The position numbers were made by a program, and so were the translations under genes. A stretch of 64,000 bases of DNA from Lepeophtheirus salmonis (taxonomy: Eukaryota > Arthropoda > Copepoda > Siphonostomatoida > Caligidae), in contig NC_052140.2 in assembly GCF_016086655.4 (NCBI RefSeq), positions 1,054,001 to 1,118,000 on the forward strand. Reading direction: 5' to 3'. Every line of letters starts with the position of its first letter. Positions within the stretch are counted from its first letter, which is position 1. The notes under the pieces were generated by a model. It was not told the DNA's origin and searched no databases. It saw only the letters and a program-made list of their open reading frames with translations. This document shows, in pieces, positions 22,263 to 33,534 of this stretch.

Positions 22263-23039
22263 GGGTTTTTGAAAGCTTTTCAAATGAACAAAGTATTTCC
22301 CTTCCAGCTCTCTTTATCAGTGGACTCTTGTATGATTTGAAGTCTTTTATGAACTCAAAAAAACATATGACTTTGATTTTTATATTAATTTATATTCATC
22401 AAGGACTTCAATTCAATGCATATCATATACAATAACATCCATTCATAAAGTAATATTACTTTCTTTATGAGCATATCTAAATAATAAATCCATACATAAT
22501 AACTAAGAGTTTGCAACAAGGAATAAATATAATGTTTTTTTTCATCAAAAATTCCTTTACCTTTTTGTCAGTTGCAAGTTGATACACAAGCTGACTCTTG
22601 TTCTTACTAATAGGGAATATTAGTACAAATTGTGTATCCCGTTCTTTATTTATCTATGTTAGGTTCTCTTGTCTGTTGAAAAGGAGGCAAATACATGCTG
22701 GGTAGGCATTATAATATATATATATTGTTTTTATATTATTAATAGTATTCCTAAAAATGCTGAGTAGAAAATAAATCGTTCATCTATATCAACTGACCAG
22801 GTGTGAACGTGTAGGGTCTAATAAGATTTATTATTTTTTACAAAGATGTCAACGTGTTGTAGAAAATAAAAACATATTAGGAATCATCCTGCGACGAAAG
22901 TCCATCCAATATCCTTATTTTGAGTGTAAAGATAAAATTGTTTAAATCAATCTGGATTACAATAAGGGTGAATATTTCAAAATACTAGGTTGCGTTATTA
23001 AAAGGGAGGGACAGTTAATAAAAAACTTTAAAAAATAAA

Positions 23040-23300
23040 CAGTTCTTAGCATAATGGCGAAAGGGTGTCTGATCTTCTCTATTCCCAAGGGAGTGGCAAG
23101 GAGATCATGAAGGTCATAGAGTGCTCCCCGAGTATTGTTTTCAAGATTAAAAGTCTGATGGCCTCAAATCAGAGCCAGAGTGGTAGACACTGTAAAATTG
23201 GGATCATGGAGGACGTTGACACTGCAATCACCATAAGTTGGCCCAAGTTGATGAGACAGCATGCCAGGCTTTCAATGTTAATGATTGGACTGTGAGGAGG
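23040..23300 (+). pseudogene. Tc1-like transposase, N-terminal DNA-binding remnant
   Basis: 'GSGKEIMKVIECSPSIVFKI' and 'SGRHCKIGIMEDVDTAIT' are followed after a frame change by 'MRQHAR' and 'AFNVNDWTVRRYL'. This is the paired helix-turn-helix of a Tc1-like transposase. It is cut off at about 23300 by a family B-type end, and the DDE core is absent. Confidence 0.65.
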
Positions 23301-23307
23301 TATTTGA

Positions 23308-23400
23308 ACAGGGGCGTCTGCAGGGGATGGGATGGAGGGGCTGTAGTCCTTCCCAAATTAAGGAATTATTGTTTTTTAATAGAAAATTTACATACATTTA
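23308..23400 (-). repeat. Family B GC-rich terminus
   Basis: 'CAGGGGCGTCTGCAGGGGAT' then 'GGAGGGGCTGTAGTCC' is the family B end in reverse orientation. It truncates the Tc1-like remnant just before it. Confidence 0.55.
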
Positions 23401-23569
23401 CATACCTACTAATATTGTTCGGTATACCGGTACTATAACATAGTGTACCGGGATACTGACGTTTTTAAAACAGTATTATACTAAATGAAAATTAAAACCT
23501 GTCCTTATAGCATCATTACATCATAAACCACCTATGACTTAACTCCCAAAACTATGAGTTAAAAAATTA

Positions 23570-23600
23570 TTTATACTAATAAAGCAAAGTGTGTCTGTTA
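23570..23600 (+). repeat. Short motif shared with 23885
   Basis: 'ACTAATAAAGCAAAGTGTGT' followed by CTGTT is repeated at 23885-23912 as 'ACTAATAAAGCAAAGTTTGT' CTGTT, one on each side of the family A copy. Confidence 0.5.
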
Positions 23601-23689
23601 TTATTCTTAGGAGAACTCATTTTTAATAACTTAGGCTCAGTGCGTCATATTAAAAAAAAAGCAAAAAAAAGAAGACTTAGAGATGTAAA

Positions 23690-23885
23690 TCCTTAACATT
23701 TTTTAGCCTGGAAGTTTTTGTTGTTATGAGTGGTGGAAACTCTTTTTTTTTCTCCCTCTCAAGCAGTTATTATCATTCCTTTCATTCTTGAGGAGAGAAC
23801 ATCTACATATGTATTATTGAGTAACTAAGCTTAAGTGTGCTCCAGAAAAACGAAAAGTACACTGAGGATTTTGTTCAGAGTTATC
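23690..23885 (+). repeat. Family A copy
   Basis: 'TTCATTCTTGAGGAGAGAAC', 'GTACACTGAGGATTTTGTTC' and 'AGAGTTAT' in family order, with a divergent lead-in. Confidence 0.6.
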
Positions 23886-25269
23886 TTGTATAACTAATAA
23901 AGCAAAGTTTGTCTGTTCATAATGGTCCTGAACAATGCTGGGTATTATCTCTTGTTTATTAGCAGAGCATGTGTTTTTTAAAGGTTCTATAATTGGTTAG
24001 ATATAGTTGCAAAAACAAAAACAAAAAATATGTTGAGTCAGTTCACACTTTTTCAGTTCATTCATTCAGTTATTTCCGTTCCTCCGATCACGTTATCATT
24101 TTTTTTTGCTAAATTTAATTATTCGGCAATGTTCGGAGTTTTTAGGCGTTGGGAAATGGATAAAACTCCTTAACAAATCCTTAGTTACTCTATGTTTTCA
24201 TGAGCACACTCAAACATAGTAATAAACGAATAAAATAATAAGGATAACAGCTTGATTGAATTTGAAAAAAAAACAAAAAACTCGCACGGTAAAAAATGAT
24301 TAAGATCTACAACTCTAAATATATGTAGATACTCGTTGCTTAATATCATCTAAAGTCACAATCATTATTTTACATTTTATGTACTCCTATTTTCTTTTTC
24401 TTTTTTAATATGATGCGCTGAGCTACAGCCACTCACGCTCTCTCTCTTAAAAATGAGGTATCGTTCGACAATTAAACAAACAGACAAAAAACTGATCTTA
24501 ATTAATATTTATGGTGATTTTGCGAGAGTGGTCTAAAAAGTTTACAACCTCAACGTGAAGATGGCTTTTTGAAAAATGAAATTGGGGAAATTTTGTATAA
24601 AATAAGTTTTTCTTTTTATGCCCGTTTTAAAAATACATTGATTTTTTCATTCGATTTTGATAATTTTTGGAGGAATTTAATTACTGGTCGGAAGCTATGA
24701 CTGGATGGAGCCCTTTGCTATGAAACTGTCGTTTGAGTGAGTGTATGTGAGGTTTTTTGCGTAAAAAGAAAAAAAAATTAGAGTCTCGAGCAGTCATTAA
24801 ATATTTGTTTTTAAAATTGTAACCTTTTAAAAGGTACAAACAATAGTACACATATAAAGGCTTGTTGTGTTAAAATTTGTTAGGCCGGAAACTTACTTTT
24901 CAGATCACCCTCACATGAGGAAAAAGTCACATTTATATTCATTTCCCGTCTTCCCTTACAATTTTTTTAAAATGTGTTCCTCACTGAAAGCCCCTTATAT
25001 AAGTATGGTTGCTATCAAATCCCCTATTTAGATACTTTGAACTCTGAACGTTCATTATCAAATTCCATTATCGTGTATCTTGTTAGCCCCTATTATGAGT
25101 GTTTAATGGGGTGTGAAGGAGGGATCTGTGTTGTACATATAAATATTTATAAGATCCTTAGTTATGGATTCGTTTTCTTTTAAGGACGACTCAAAGAATT
25201 AAAAAGAAGTATTAAACAAATATTAAAAGGTGATGTTAATATAACTTAAGAGTTTTGAATATATTTAGA

Positions 25270-25354
25270 ACTGTAAATCCTAAGGATTTGTAGTTTGGTT
25301 GTTGTTGTTGTTGGCAATCTGGAGAGTGTTTTTTAATTTTCAATGCTGATATTA
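25270..25354 (+). repeat. Family A, left part of an interrupted copy
   Basis: 'CTGTAAATCCTAAGGATTTG', a GTT run, 'GGCAATCTGGAGAGTG' and 'TTTTCAATGCTGATATTA' make up the family A lead-in, broken off exactly at the TA that borders the Tc1-like element. The copy resumes at 26495. Confidence 0.65.
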
Positions 25355-26494
25355 CAGGGTCGTCCAGGAAAATCCAGACCACCTTTAACTGCATCCTGAT
25401 TAATAAGGGAAGCAAGTTAGAGGTTTGAAATTTTATTTACAAGCTACAACAATACAAAAAAAAATAAAAAAATCCTTCTATGTGCCCGCCATCTCCACCA
25501 ATCATTTCCTCGATACAAGGACTGCAGAATTTGCAGGCCTTGATCACGTCCAGGGGGAGACTTTGTACCAGCAATGGACGATGGAGACCTTTAAGGAGTC
25601 GATGCATGATGTGTTAATTAGGGGGAGACCTTCTTCTCTAACTCCCCCTAAAAGACCATGTCTAAGGGGTCCAAAAATGGCACATTCTCTTCTTTCCAAA
25701 AGTTTATCTCTTGTGAGAGAGGGCCAAGTCTTGCTGAAACAGGAACTCCACAGCACTTTCATCCAAGGTATCACTTGGTCAGACAGGAGTTCAAGGTAGT
25801 TGTCAGCACCCACCCTCTCCTTTGGCTCATAGAAGATGGGCATGACAATGCCGTTCTTCCTTATGAACCCCAAGAGTCATGATGCTGACCGAAAACTAAG
25901 TTTTAAAGACGTGGGGGACATTACCTCTTTCTGTGGACAAAGATTTGTTGTTCTGGATGTTGTGAGATCTGTGAACAGTCCATGGTTTCCCATCCGAATA
26001 AAAGAGGATTCGGTTACCATGGGACTTCTAATCGTTTTGCAATTTTATCCTGTGGACATCCCCGGTGGCCTTTACTATTTCTGTAAGGATATTTCTTTTG
26101 CAGACTTCATCCTTGGGTCAGTGTTTATGACCCTGGAGAGTGCTACACGGCTTACTTGGCCCTTTTGTAAGAGTGTTAATCACAGGAAAGTTTCAGGTCT
26201 ACAAGGAATATTTTAATGTGTTTTTTATCACTCCAGGACTTTTAGACTTTGCTCTTTGGATACCCGAGCATCTTCTTGGTGTACGCTGGGCTTTGTTCCG
26301 CAGAAGTCAATTTGATAATAGTGTTCCTCCGGGTCTCTTCAAATGTAAACACTTATTTGGAATTAAAAGTTGTCCAAACTAACATAAAGCTAACGGTCAA
26401 CCTCTCACTTTAAAATTGAAATAACCGAGTTGAATGCGTTCTTATTGTTTAGGATATAGTTAAAGATGGTCTGGATTTACCTGAACGACCAGTA
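25355..26494 (-). mobile_element. Tc1-like element with ~50 bp terminal inverted repeats
   Basis: The left end reads TA then CAGGGTCGTCCAGGAAAATC, continuing 'CAGACCACCTTTAACTGCAT'. The right end on the - strand reads GGTCGTTCAGGTAAATCCAG, continuing 'ACCATCTTTAACTATATCCT'. The two ends agree at roughly 85% over about 50 bp by eye. CAG starts and TA borders are typical of Tc1. Length 1.14 kb suits a slightly shortened Tc1-like element. It sits inside a family A copy. Confidence 0.8.
25540..26400 (-). pseudogene. Tc1-like transposase inside the 25355 element
   Basis: On the - strand, an N-terminal helix-turn-helix ('TRRNTIIKLTSAEQSPAYTK', 'KMLGYPKSKV') lies near 26345-26255. A second HTH part is worn ('MKSAKEISLQK' near 26115). 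A catalytic-domain block follows: 'GFIRKNGIVMPIFYEPKERV' from 25870, 'LLSDQVIPWMKVLW', then a degraded 'FSKTWPSLTR' where QQDGAPAHTS is expected, and 'FGPLRHGLLGGVREEGLPL' in place of WPPSSPDLNPLDY. Stops and frameshifts are frequent, so it is inactive even though the element's ends are well kept. Confidence 0.72.
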
Positions 26495-26560
26495 TATATT
26501 TCTTGAAGAGAGAACTTATAGGTATAATGTGATTTCTAATATTCCTTTTTTTGAAGGAAA
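26495..26560 (+). repeat. Family A, right part of the interrupted copy
   Basis: 'ATATTTCTTGAAGAGAGAAC' and 'TATAGGTATAATGTGATTTC' continue the family consensus exactly where 25354 left off. Confidence 0.6.
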
Positions 26561-26884
26561 ATTTTTTCTTACCAATTTTATATTTTAGAAAATTCAAGAG
26601 CAGTGCACAACGACAGAAATTTTGGATGTTGTATCTTTTCAGATAATACATTTCATATCGTCCTTTGAGTTGACGCCTCCTTAAATTCAAGTTTTTTAAA
26701 AGAAATTTCAAATCTTTTTTTTTCTTATAAGTAGTCCCCATTTTCTTTTACATTTGATTCCCTATAATAATCCATGGATCCCGTGTCCCCCAATCCTACT
26801 CTATCAATGCTAACTTATATTGAATAATAAAGAAGTCTTCAATAAATGACATTTCTTTTTATCTGAAAATAGTTTAAAAGCTTA

Positions 26885-27070
26885 TATATATTGTTAGGGC
26901 TGTAAATCCTAAGCATTTTTTACTCGTGAACGGTATTTTTTTATAGAGCTGAACACATATTATTCTTTAATTCTTGAGAATGAAACATCTAAGTATAAAG
27001 TCTAACCACGAATTTATGCGTTTATGAATGAGAAAAAGTAAGAGTGATGATGTATTGGGGAGTTAAAAGT
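26885..27070 (+). repeat. Family A copy
   Basis: 'GCTGTAAATCCTAAGCATTT', 'TTAATTCTTGAGAATGAAAC', 'ATCTAAGTATAAAGTCTAAC' and 'GTATTGGGGAGTTAAAAGT' in order. Confidence 0.65.
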
Positions 27071-27074
27071 ATAG

Positions 27075-27276
27075 CTGTAAATAATATGACATTGGGCATG
27101 TGCATCCAGAACAGTGTTTTTTATTTTCCAAAGATCTTATAATTATTATTTTACTTGTTGAAGAAAAAACTTTAAAGTATACAGTAATCTCTGTAGTAAT
27201 TTATGTATATACCTTTGCAAGATATGAGCTGCTTTCCTCATTAGCATTCTTCAATTTGTCAGAGCGACCATGTTAA
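27075..27276 (+). repeat. Family A copy, next in a head-to-tail series
   Basis: Lead-in 'CTGTAAATAATATGACATTG' and 'AACAGTGTTTTTTATTTTCC', then 'AGTATACAGTAATCTCTG' and the tail 'AGCTGCTTTCCTCATTAGCA' with 'GTCAGAGCGACCATG'. The middle blocks are deleted. The copy ends where the MITE at 27277 begins. Confidence 0.6.
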
Positions 27277-27572
27277 TAGTAATACAAGGTTAGACCATCA
27301 TGTAATCGGACTTGCAAGAATTTTCAATTTGATGTATCGTACTGACTGCTGGGCAAGATAGCCAGATTTTGACAAAACACGCAACTACTCATAGTCTATG
27401 TCATCAATATTGCTAGAACTTTCCATTTGATGTATTGTACCCACTGCTGGGTAAGACAGATAGATTTTGATAAAACACGCAACTAATCATATTCTATGAC
27501 GTCACTATGAATAAGCGTGGTGGAAGTCAAAGATCAGGCGTACAGGCGTTATGGTATAACCTTGTATTTCTA
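27277..27572. mobile_element. MITE with ~22 bp inverted ends and internal 98 bp duplication
   Basis: The left end is TAGTAATACAAGGTTAGACC ATC; the right end on the - strand is TAGAAATACAAGGTTATACC AT. The inside is two direct copies of a ~98 bp unit starting at 27314 (GCAAGAATTTTCAATTTGAT) and 27412 (GCTAGAACTTTCCATTTGAT). Both contain GACTGCTGGG/CCACTGCTGGG and AAAACACGCAACTA. A perfect TGACGTCA lies at 27497-27504. No coding frame. Confidence 0.7.
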
Positions 27573-27582
27573 CTAAGCTTAC

Positions 27583-27770
27583 TTAGACTCAGAGTATAAT
27601 TGTGTATCATTAATGAGGTATTTTCAAGATGGGGAATGGGATTTGTGATTACTGTTTTCATATCGAAGTTCCTTGTAGTTAATCCATTGAAACATCTTGA
27701 GAGCTAATCTGCTCTCTTCCAAAACATTCTTCGAATTGTGGGGTAACTACGTTTTTTGCATACAAAAAAC
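27583..27770 (+). repeat. Family A, 3' half
   Basis: 'TTAGACTCAGAGTATAATTG' and the tail 'AGCTAATCTGCTCTCTTCCA', 'AAACATTCTTCGAATTGTGG' and 'GGTAACTACGTT'. It begins just past the MITE. Confidence 0.55.
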
Positions 27771-28909
27771 AAACAAACTTAAATATTGTGGTTTATAAAG
27801 AATGGGCTTTATATTATGAATGAATGTATGTATTGTATATATATTTTGGCTTATCAAAGAAAGAAAAGAGCTAATGAGTTTCGGATTTAATGTACAGTGC
27901 ATTTGCTTCTTGGCACGTAGGGTTCTTTCATCTTTTCTTTGTAAATTACTTTAGGTAAAGGTCAAGAAGGGAAAAAGAGACTTTAAAAAAGAAAACAAAA
28001 TGGAGGAAGAAAAAGATTTTATGGCATTAATTCCTCTTTGGCTATAATATCCAAATATATATGTACATACATAGATCTTATGAAAGAAACACACTGGATT
28101 ATGCCTTTGGCAGAGGCTGAGTTTGAAATTTGTACTTGGAAGGGAGAAAATTATTTTTATTTATATACAAGGCTATAAGCCAAGAATCGAAATGAAGAAC
28201 ACGTAATCAATATTTGTTCATTTTATGTCCGCTAGAGGCATCGAATATGTTAGAATATTACTAGAGATGGGATTTGTGTAAGAGCGAGACCTATGGTACT
28301 ATTGAACTAGTACCTTTGTTAATATCAACTGCCTGGTGTATGGTCAAAGGTTGTATGATTGTAAGTCAAGGACTCGTTTCCTCACTATGTTTTAAAAATT
28401 TTGGGGCGACCAACTCTTTTTATATTCTGTGGAAGTGTCTGACTTTTAATTATTTATTAAGTAGCACGAACTCGCTGTTTTTATAAGAAATATTTTTTAT
28501 TAAATTTTTCCATTAAATTTTTGATTTGTTCAACTTAATGACAAAATATTTTTCGTTTCCTGTTCATGCCTTTACTCGAAATCAAGCTCGACTTGACTCA
28601 ATGTTCAAAACTTGAACTCCATTGTTATTTTCTTTTATATCGCCCTAATGTACATAGATATATATATATATATTTTTAAACAGAAGCAACTAATTTCCAA
28701 GAAATTAAAATACTTAGTTGGAGTAATAATGTGAGCAATAAATCATTTTCATACTTTGAACGGGTGAGTTTGTATGTAAATAGTATATACCATATGCATG
28801 CAAGCACGCTAGTAATTTTTGTCGCTTAGTAAATTTGCAAAACAAACATATGCATAGGCGAATATGTAGATTAGAGTGGGTCGAAAATGAGATATTTTCT
28901 TTTTCTTTA

Positions 28910-28970
28910 ATATTCCTTTAATTGACCAAATGGAGTTGCACTGATTAAATATAAGTACAGAGGGGATGTG
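28910..28970 (+). repeat. Short dispersed repeat (partner of 8450, 37945)
   Basis: 'AATTGACCAAATGGAGTTGC' followed by 'ACTGATTAAATATAAG'. Confidence 0.5.
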
Positions 28971-29093
28971 TGTAAAGAAAAAAGTCAAGTATAGTTAAAG
29001 GGCAATTCAATACAAATACAAGGAAGAATATGTTCCTAACGTAGTCACCCTTATTCTTCCCTTTTCACTAGGAGGGAGACTCACTCCTTCAAT

Positions 29094-29109
29094 CCCCCCC
29101 CCCCCCCCC
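29094..29109. repeat. Poly-C run, 16 bases
   Basis: Sixteen consecutive C in an otherwise AT-rich region. Confidence 0.9.
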
Positions 29110-29991
29110 TCTTAGCGTGGGCTAAGAAGAAATTTCGTAGCAGCCTCTCTGTGAGTAACATAAGTATTATTTTTTTAATAAATAATATTATCATTCAGGG
29201 AGTTGTATTATTTTTCTACAAGACGGCGCCACTCTCTGTCGCTTTGTTTATAAAGGAGTATAAGTAAACAAAGCTCTTACGTCTAAAATACAACAACACC
29301 TTTTGTCAATTACATAAATTATTATATTTCAAAAAATATCGTCAAATATGGAAAATGTATTTTAAAAGTACACATTATTTACATTTTAGTAAATGGCGTT
29401 AGTCCTTTGTTATTAAAGCTTCCCCTTGAGGTGCCCAAAAAATACTAAAGTCTAGGGTAGAACAGTCAGGGCTATATGGAAGCCAATATTCTTGCCTTTC
29501 AAGCATGTTGAAGAGGACTTTGCACAGGGTCACAGGCTTTACTCGATCTAAAGGCTTTAAAACTTAGCCAGTATTATCTTGGGGGTATTATTAGGGTTAC
29601 ACATTCAAATATAACAAAGGGGCACCAATTAAATGAGTATTGCATTATAGATGGAGAAATTTAAAAAAATTATCTAATTGTATCCTGGAGATCCTATTTC
29701 ACACAAATTATCATAGCTATACACAACTTTACCTGATACCTAAAAAAATCGAAAAAGTTCATCAAACCCACGCAAAACGACACACCCTAAAGTACATCAG
29801 CAGAATAACAACTCAAAAAAGTTTTTCAAATAACTTTTTTATTTTTTTAAAGTTACTTATCTGTTAATTTTGTGCTTTAAAAAAATGGTTTTTTTTTTTG
29901 TTTAAAACCAAAGCCCAGTGAACGGAAGCCAATGTTTGTGTTTTATTTTGGTATGCTTTAATGTAGGTATATGTACATAATATGCACAAAC

Positions 29992-30012
29992 TATATATAT
30001 ATATATATATAT
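29992..30012. repeat. (TA)n microsatellite
   Basis: About ten TA units. Confidence 0.9.
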
Positions 30013-30194
30013 CATTTATTAATCCTCACACCTGCCTTTACTTTGCTAGACGGATATCTTGTAAGGTAGAGTTGATTTGTCTTGGAGCACGATTTATATC
30101 GTATCGTTATCGTATGCATTATCAGGTTGTAACAAAAAATGAAAATATAAATAGATAGTAATCCTAAAAATTAACATAATGTTGGAGTTCAGAG

Positions 30195-30470
30195 CACCTT
30201 AGATGTCATGACTTCCTATTAAATTAGGTGTAAGCAGCTCTTAGCTGAAGGGAATAAACACAAGGGCCACTCCGTATATAACAAGAACATACATAGGTAG
30301 GAGTTACTCCGTTGTTGTTCCTTAATTTTACTCCGAGTCCAACACGGATACACACTTATAATTCCCAAACACATCCTCAGTGTTACACTTTGTCCTTCGC
30401 CGACTAGTGATTACTATATAACTATATATGTTCTCTCGTCAAAAATGAAAATATAATGATAACAGCTGCC
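30195..30470 (-). repeat. Family A copy, reversed, long
   Basis: On the - strand nearly the whole family order is present: 'TGTTATCATTATATTTTCAT', 'AGTAATCACTAGTCGGCGAA', 'GTAACACTGAGGATGTGTTT', 'GTTGGACTCGGAGTAAAATT', 'CGGAGTAACTCC', 'GTGTTTATTCCCTTCAGCTA' and 'AGAGCTGCTTACACC'. Confidence 0.7.
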
Positions 30471-30589
30471 TTCATTTTTAATTAGAAAAACCCCAAATGT
30501 CATATTTATGATCTTCCAGTGTTGTTGCGAACGTAAACATTTTTTTAATCACGCACTTTGTGAAAAATGACAAATCGAAATTTAGATAA

Positions 30590-30889
30590 CTATTTATAGA
30601 AAATCATTTACTTTTTTTTAATAAAAATTAGCAAAAAAAAAAAAAAATCTCAAAATCCAACCAAGCCCTCAAAAATCTTGGATTTTTAATAAGTTAAAAA
30701 TATTACAAAAGGAACAAGGATTATATTTTCAAATGATACGACAATTCTGACAGAAAAAAATATCCTTTAAAACTATTTCCATTTAATTTTTTTACAAAAT
30801 ATAATTATTTTTCCCTGATAAATACAAAAGTTCCTCCATTTGGAGTGAGGCTATAGCCCCTCTACCCCACTACCCGTTGGACACCCCTG
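30590..30889 (+). repeat. Family B element
   Basis: AT-rich body and a clear GC-rich end 'GCTATAGCCCCTCTACCCCA' then 'CTACCCGTTGGACACCCCTG'. The left end is not clear. Confidence 0.6.
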
Positions 30890-31468
30890 CACCTTAACAT
30901 TTGGACGTCAGGTCGATCTTAGACATTAGAAGTTTATTTTCTAAAACAAATGTCATTTCGAAAATATAAAACGGCATTAAATGAAATATGAAGAGAATGA
31001 TTTATTTAAAAAAGTCCACAAGAAGACTTGGCCTTTCCTAAAAAGGTCATTATAAAAACACATTCCTAGATAAAAAACATTGAAGAATATTTGTATCATG
31101 TAAAAAAAGGTCATTAAAGTTAAATATTTAAAAAAATCAAATTTTCAATTATCCATATCCCTTCTGGGATTTAGGCATCACGTAATAGTTATAAACCTGC
31201 TCGGTGAATAAGGGTTTTGAAGTACCTTTAGTAGAGTAACTAATGATATCTAATCTTTTTTGGTTTTTTGTTGAGGGAAAAAAATATATTTATATTTATA
31301 TCAATTCAATCATTTGATACATTTTAAATTTACAAATTTTCAAATTTTTTTTTTTTAACACACAGCTTAATAGAATAATACCATATACTATGCATAATTT
31401 TTTATTTATGTTATAACAACCATCATCCGGTGGAAGTGCGTGCGTTCGTTGATGAACAACTTTATGTA

Positions 31469-31960
31469 CAGGGTGCTCAAGAATTAGTGTATTATAAAAA
31501 AAATTAAATTATCCAAAGTTTGTAGTCTCCATTAGTTTAATCTAATTCAATATCCTTGCCCCTGTTCTGAACCACTTGGGCAAGACTTGACTTGCGGTTA
31601 CTCACAATATCTTTCGGAATCTTTGCCAATGCAGCTATCATCAGATAGTTAGTCTTCCTGAGCCTTTAAACTGCATTGACTCACCTCTCAAAAATACTTT
31701 ACATTGCAATGTCAAGGGGCTCAAGATCAGTTGAAGAGGGATGCCAAAAGGAAGTTGTCTTTTGAACCAAATAATGAAGGCAAATGCAGATTGGATACTC
31801 TTAGAAGACACTACTCAGAATCATGTTCTTTTGAATCAAATGAACAAGGGAATAAGAGATTATCTTCTCAGAATCACATTCAAAGTTGTATTGCAAAGTC
31901 AAGGGGGCTAAAATCAGGTGAAGAGGGGGCTCATAAGTCCTCAAGATGCCCTTTTTAAGG
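31469..31960 (-). pseudogene. Tc1-like transposase tail, part duplicated
   Basis: A Tc1-type end TA|CAGGGTGCTCAAGAATTAGT starts at 31469. On the - strand the C-terminal part of a transposase is readable near 31640-31550 ('IPKDIVSNRKSSLAQVVQNR'). Two separate copies of the segment encoding 'SS(P/T)D(F/L)xPLD(F/I)A', the third catalytic region, lie at about 31742-31707 and 31932-31895. Between them is unrelated-looking sequence with its own short internal similarity (TCTTTTGAACCAAATAATGA at 31757 against TCTTTTGAATCAAATGAACA at 31827). So the tail was locally duplicated after it died. No active frame remains. Confidence 0.55.
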
Positions 31961-32079
31961 TTGGGTTGGGTCTGGTAGTGTGTCTACCTCATTTATTTGG
32001 TCCTTTCCAGACTGAGGACCCGCCCTATTGTTCCTTAGGATCCGTATACGCAAAATGATGACCAGACAAACGAGAACGA

Positions 32080-32243
32080 TTTTTTCTAGGTAATAATCTG
32101 ATCAGGATTATTTATTTTCTAAAGCTATTTTCATTATTATTTGATTCTTGTGAAGGGTAAATCTACGTATAAAGTAATCACTGGTGTGTGTGCTTATAAA
32201 AGGCAGGGAGTAACCAAGAGGGGTTGCTCAGGAGTTGTATAGT
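32080..32243 (+). repeat. Family A copy
   Basis: 'GGTAATAATCTGATCAGGAT', 'TTTGATTCTTGTGAAGGG', 'CGTATAAAGTAATCACTGGT', 'GGGAGTAACCAAGAGG' and 'TTGCTCAGGAGTTGTATAG'. It is cut at the start of the MITE that follows. Confidence 0.65.
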
Positions 32244-32455
32244 AGTATTGTGTTGGTCCTCATTTATTCGGTCCAGTTCAGTCTTGCTACTGGTCATTTT
32301 ACTTAGTTATATAATTTATTCCATTAATATGTAATGGAATAGTTGAAAAAAACACCTTAATGACGTCACGAGAGATCAATTTAACCCTTTTTTAAGGACT
32401 GACAACCATGACAAGACTGGACCGCCGTCCTAAACGAGGACGGAGACAACACTAG
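32244..32455. mobile_element. MITE with TAGT..TTGTGTT-type ends
   Basis: The left segment 'AGTATTGTGTTGGTCCTCAT' ('TTATTCGGTCCAG') is matched on the - strand from 32455 by 'TAGTGTTGTCTCCGTCCTCG' ('TTTAGGACGGCGGTCCAG'). It is inserted at the end of a family A copy and carries TGACGTCA at 32361-32368. Confidence 0.6.
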
Positions 32456-32518
32456 GCGGAGCCTTTGTATTTATAAAAAAACAAAAATATTCTATCAAAA
32501 AATCCAACACTTGTCCTA

Positions 32519-32560
32519 ACTCCTGATGACGTCATCATTATATAATTTACCCCCTACTTG
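32519..32560 (+). repeat. Segment shared with 33484-33520
   Basis: 'CTGATGACGTCATCATTATA' TAATTT is repeated at 33486 as 'CTGATGACGTCACCATTATA' TAATTT. Both contain a perfect CRE octamer. Confidence 0.65.
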
Positions 32561-33129
32561 CAAATACATTGAGCCAACCCTGGCTCCTGGGACCTTATCC
32601 TTCTATTATCTGACTTGGGTAACGAATATATATTATTCTTACTCTAATGACGTTAAAAAATGAACAGTAGTTCTGAACCACTCTGTACATTTTACCTACT
32701 GTAACATACATACTCCGTATTTATTCCTTTTATATTCTTCTTATTATTGTTATTGTGTTTTCGTATGGTTATTGTTGTTCCTGTTAGGAGCAACCATAAA
32801 AAATTCAGTCTATTTTCTTCTTTTGTTGTGATAGCTAAAAGGCAAGGGAAGTAAAAATGGCTTAGAAGCGAGGAGTTGAAGTGAAATAATAATAATAATA
32901 ATGTTCGTTTGATATTTTCTTCTAAAACAAAAAAAAAAAAACACACACACAAAAAACAATAAACATCCTACTGCAGAAATAGAGGAACCGAAATAATGTT
33001 TCCTTTTATTCAAAAACACGACAAAATAAGAGTTTTTGCCCATAGGGAAGGAATATTTTTCATGGATATTAGGAAAGCCTCTTCTTTTTAATTAGAGTAA
33101 GTGATATTTAATCAATGTTTATCAACAGC

Positions 33130-33490
33130 ACCTTAGGTATTTTAGGTGGGAGGGAGGGTTGCAGACCTAGACTGATTTGTCAATATAAAGGGCCCTAAGC
33201 AGTTCCATCATAGGGGCCAAGGAGCCATTGGTCCTCCTCTCGTTCTTTTGAAGAATTTTTATAGTTCTAGAAATTAAATTTTAAATCTTTTTAACTAAAA
33301 TTTAAAAAGAAAATATTATTTTACCTTTGTTTTTATAAATTTTTCTAATTTATTAAAAACTGCCTCAAATTGTGCATTTTTATATATAAAAAAAAACATT
33401 TTGTCAAAAGTACTCAAAACCTCCAAAGAAACATCTTAGTCATGGCCTTCCCCTCACTCCCACAAAAAAGTTCACAGCTCGCCCCTGATG
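33130..33490 (+). repeat. Family B-like element
   Basis: An AT-rich core with AAATTT motifs at 33265-33400 is flanked by a GC-rich side with 'GGGAGGGAGGGTTGCAGACC' and a 'CCCCTCACTCCCACAAAAAA' side. The ends are poorly conserved. Confidence 0.4.
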
Positions 33491-33534
33491 ACGTCACCAT
33501 TATATAATTTGCTCCAAGTGTATATTGATTAGAT

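Noticed and set aside
25425..26382. Several + strand frames of 74-126 codons
   Set aside because: All are shadows of the Tc1-like transposase coded on the - strand of the element at 25355-26494.
32692..33043. - strand frames with long F/I runs
   Set aside because: Translations of A/T-rich simple sequence.
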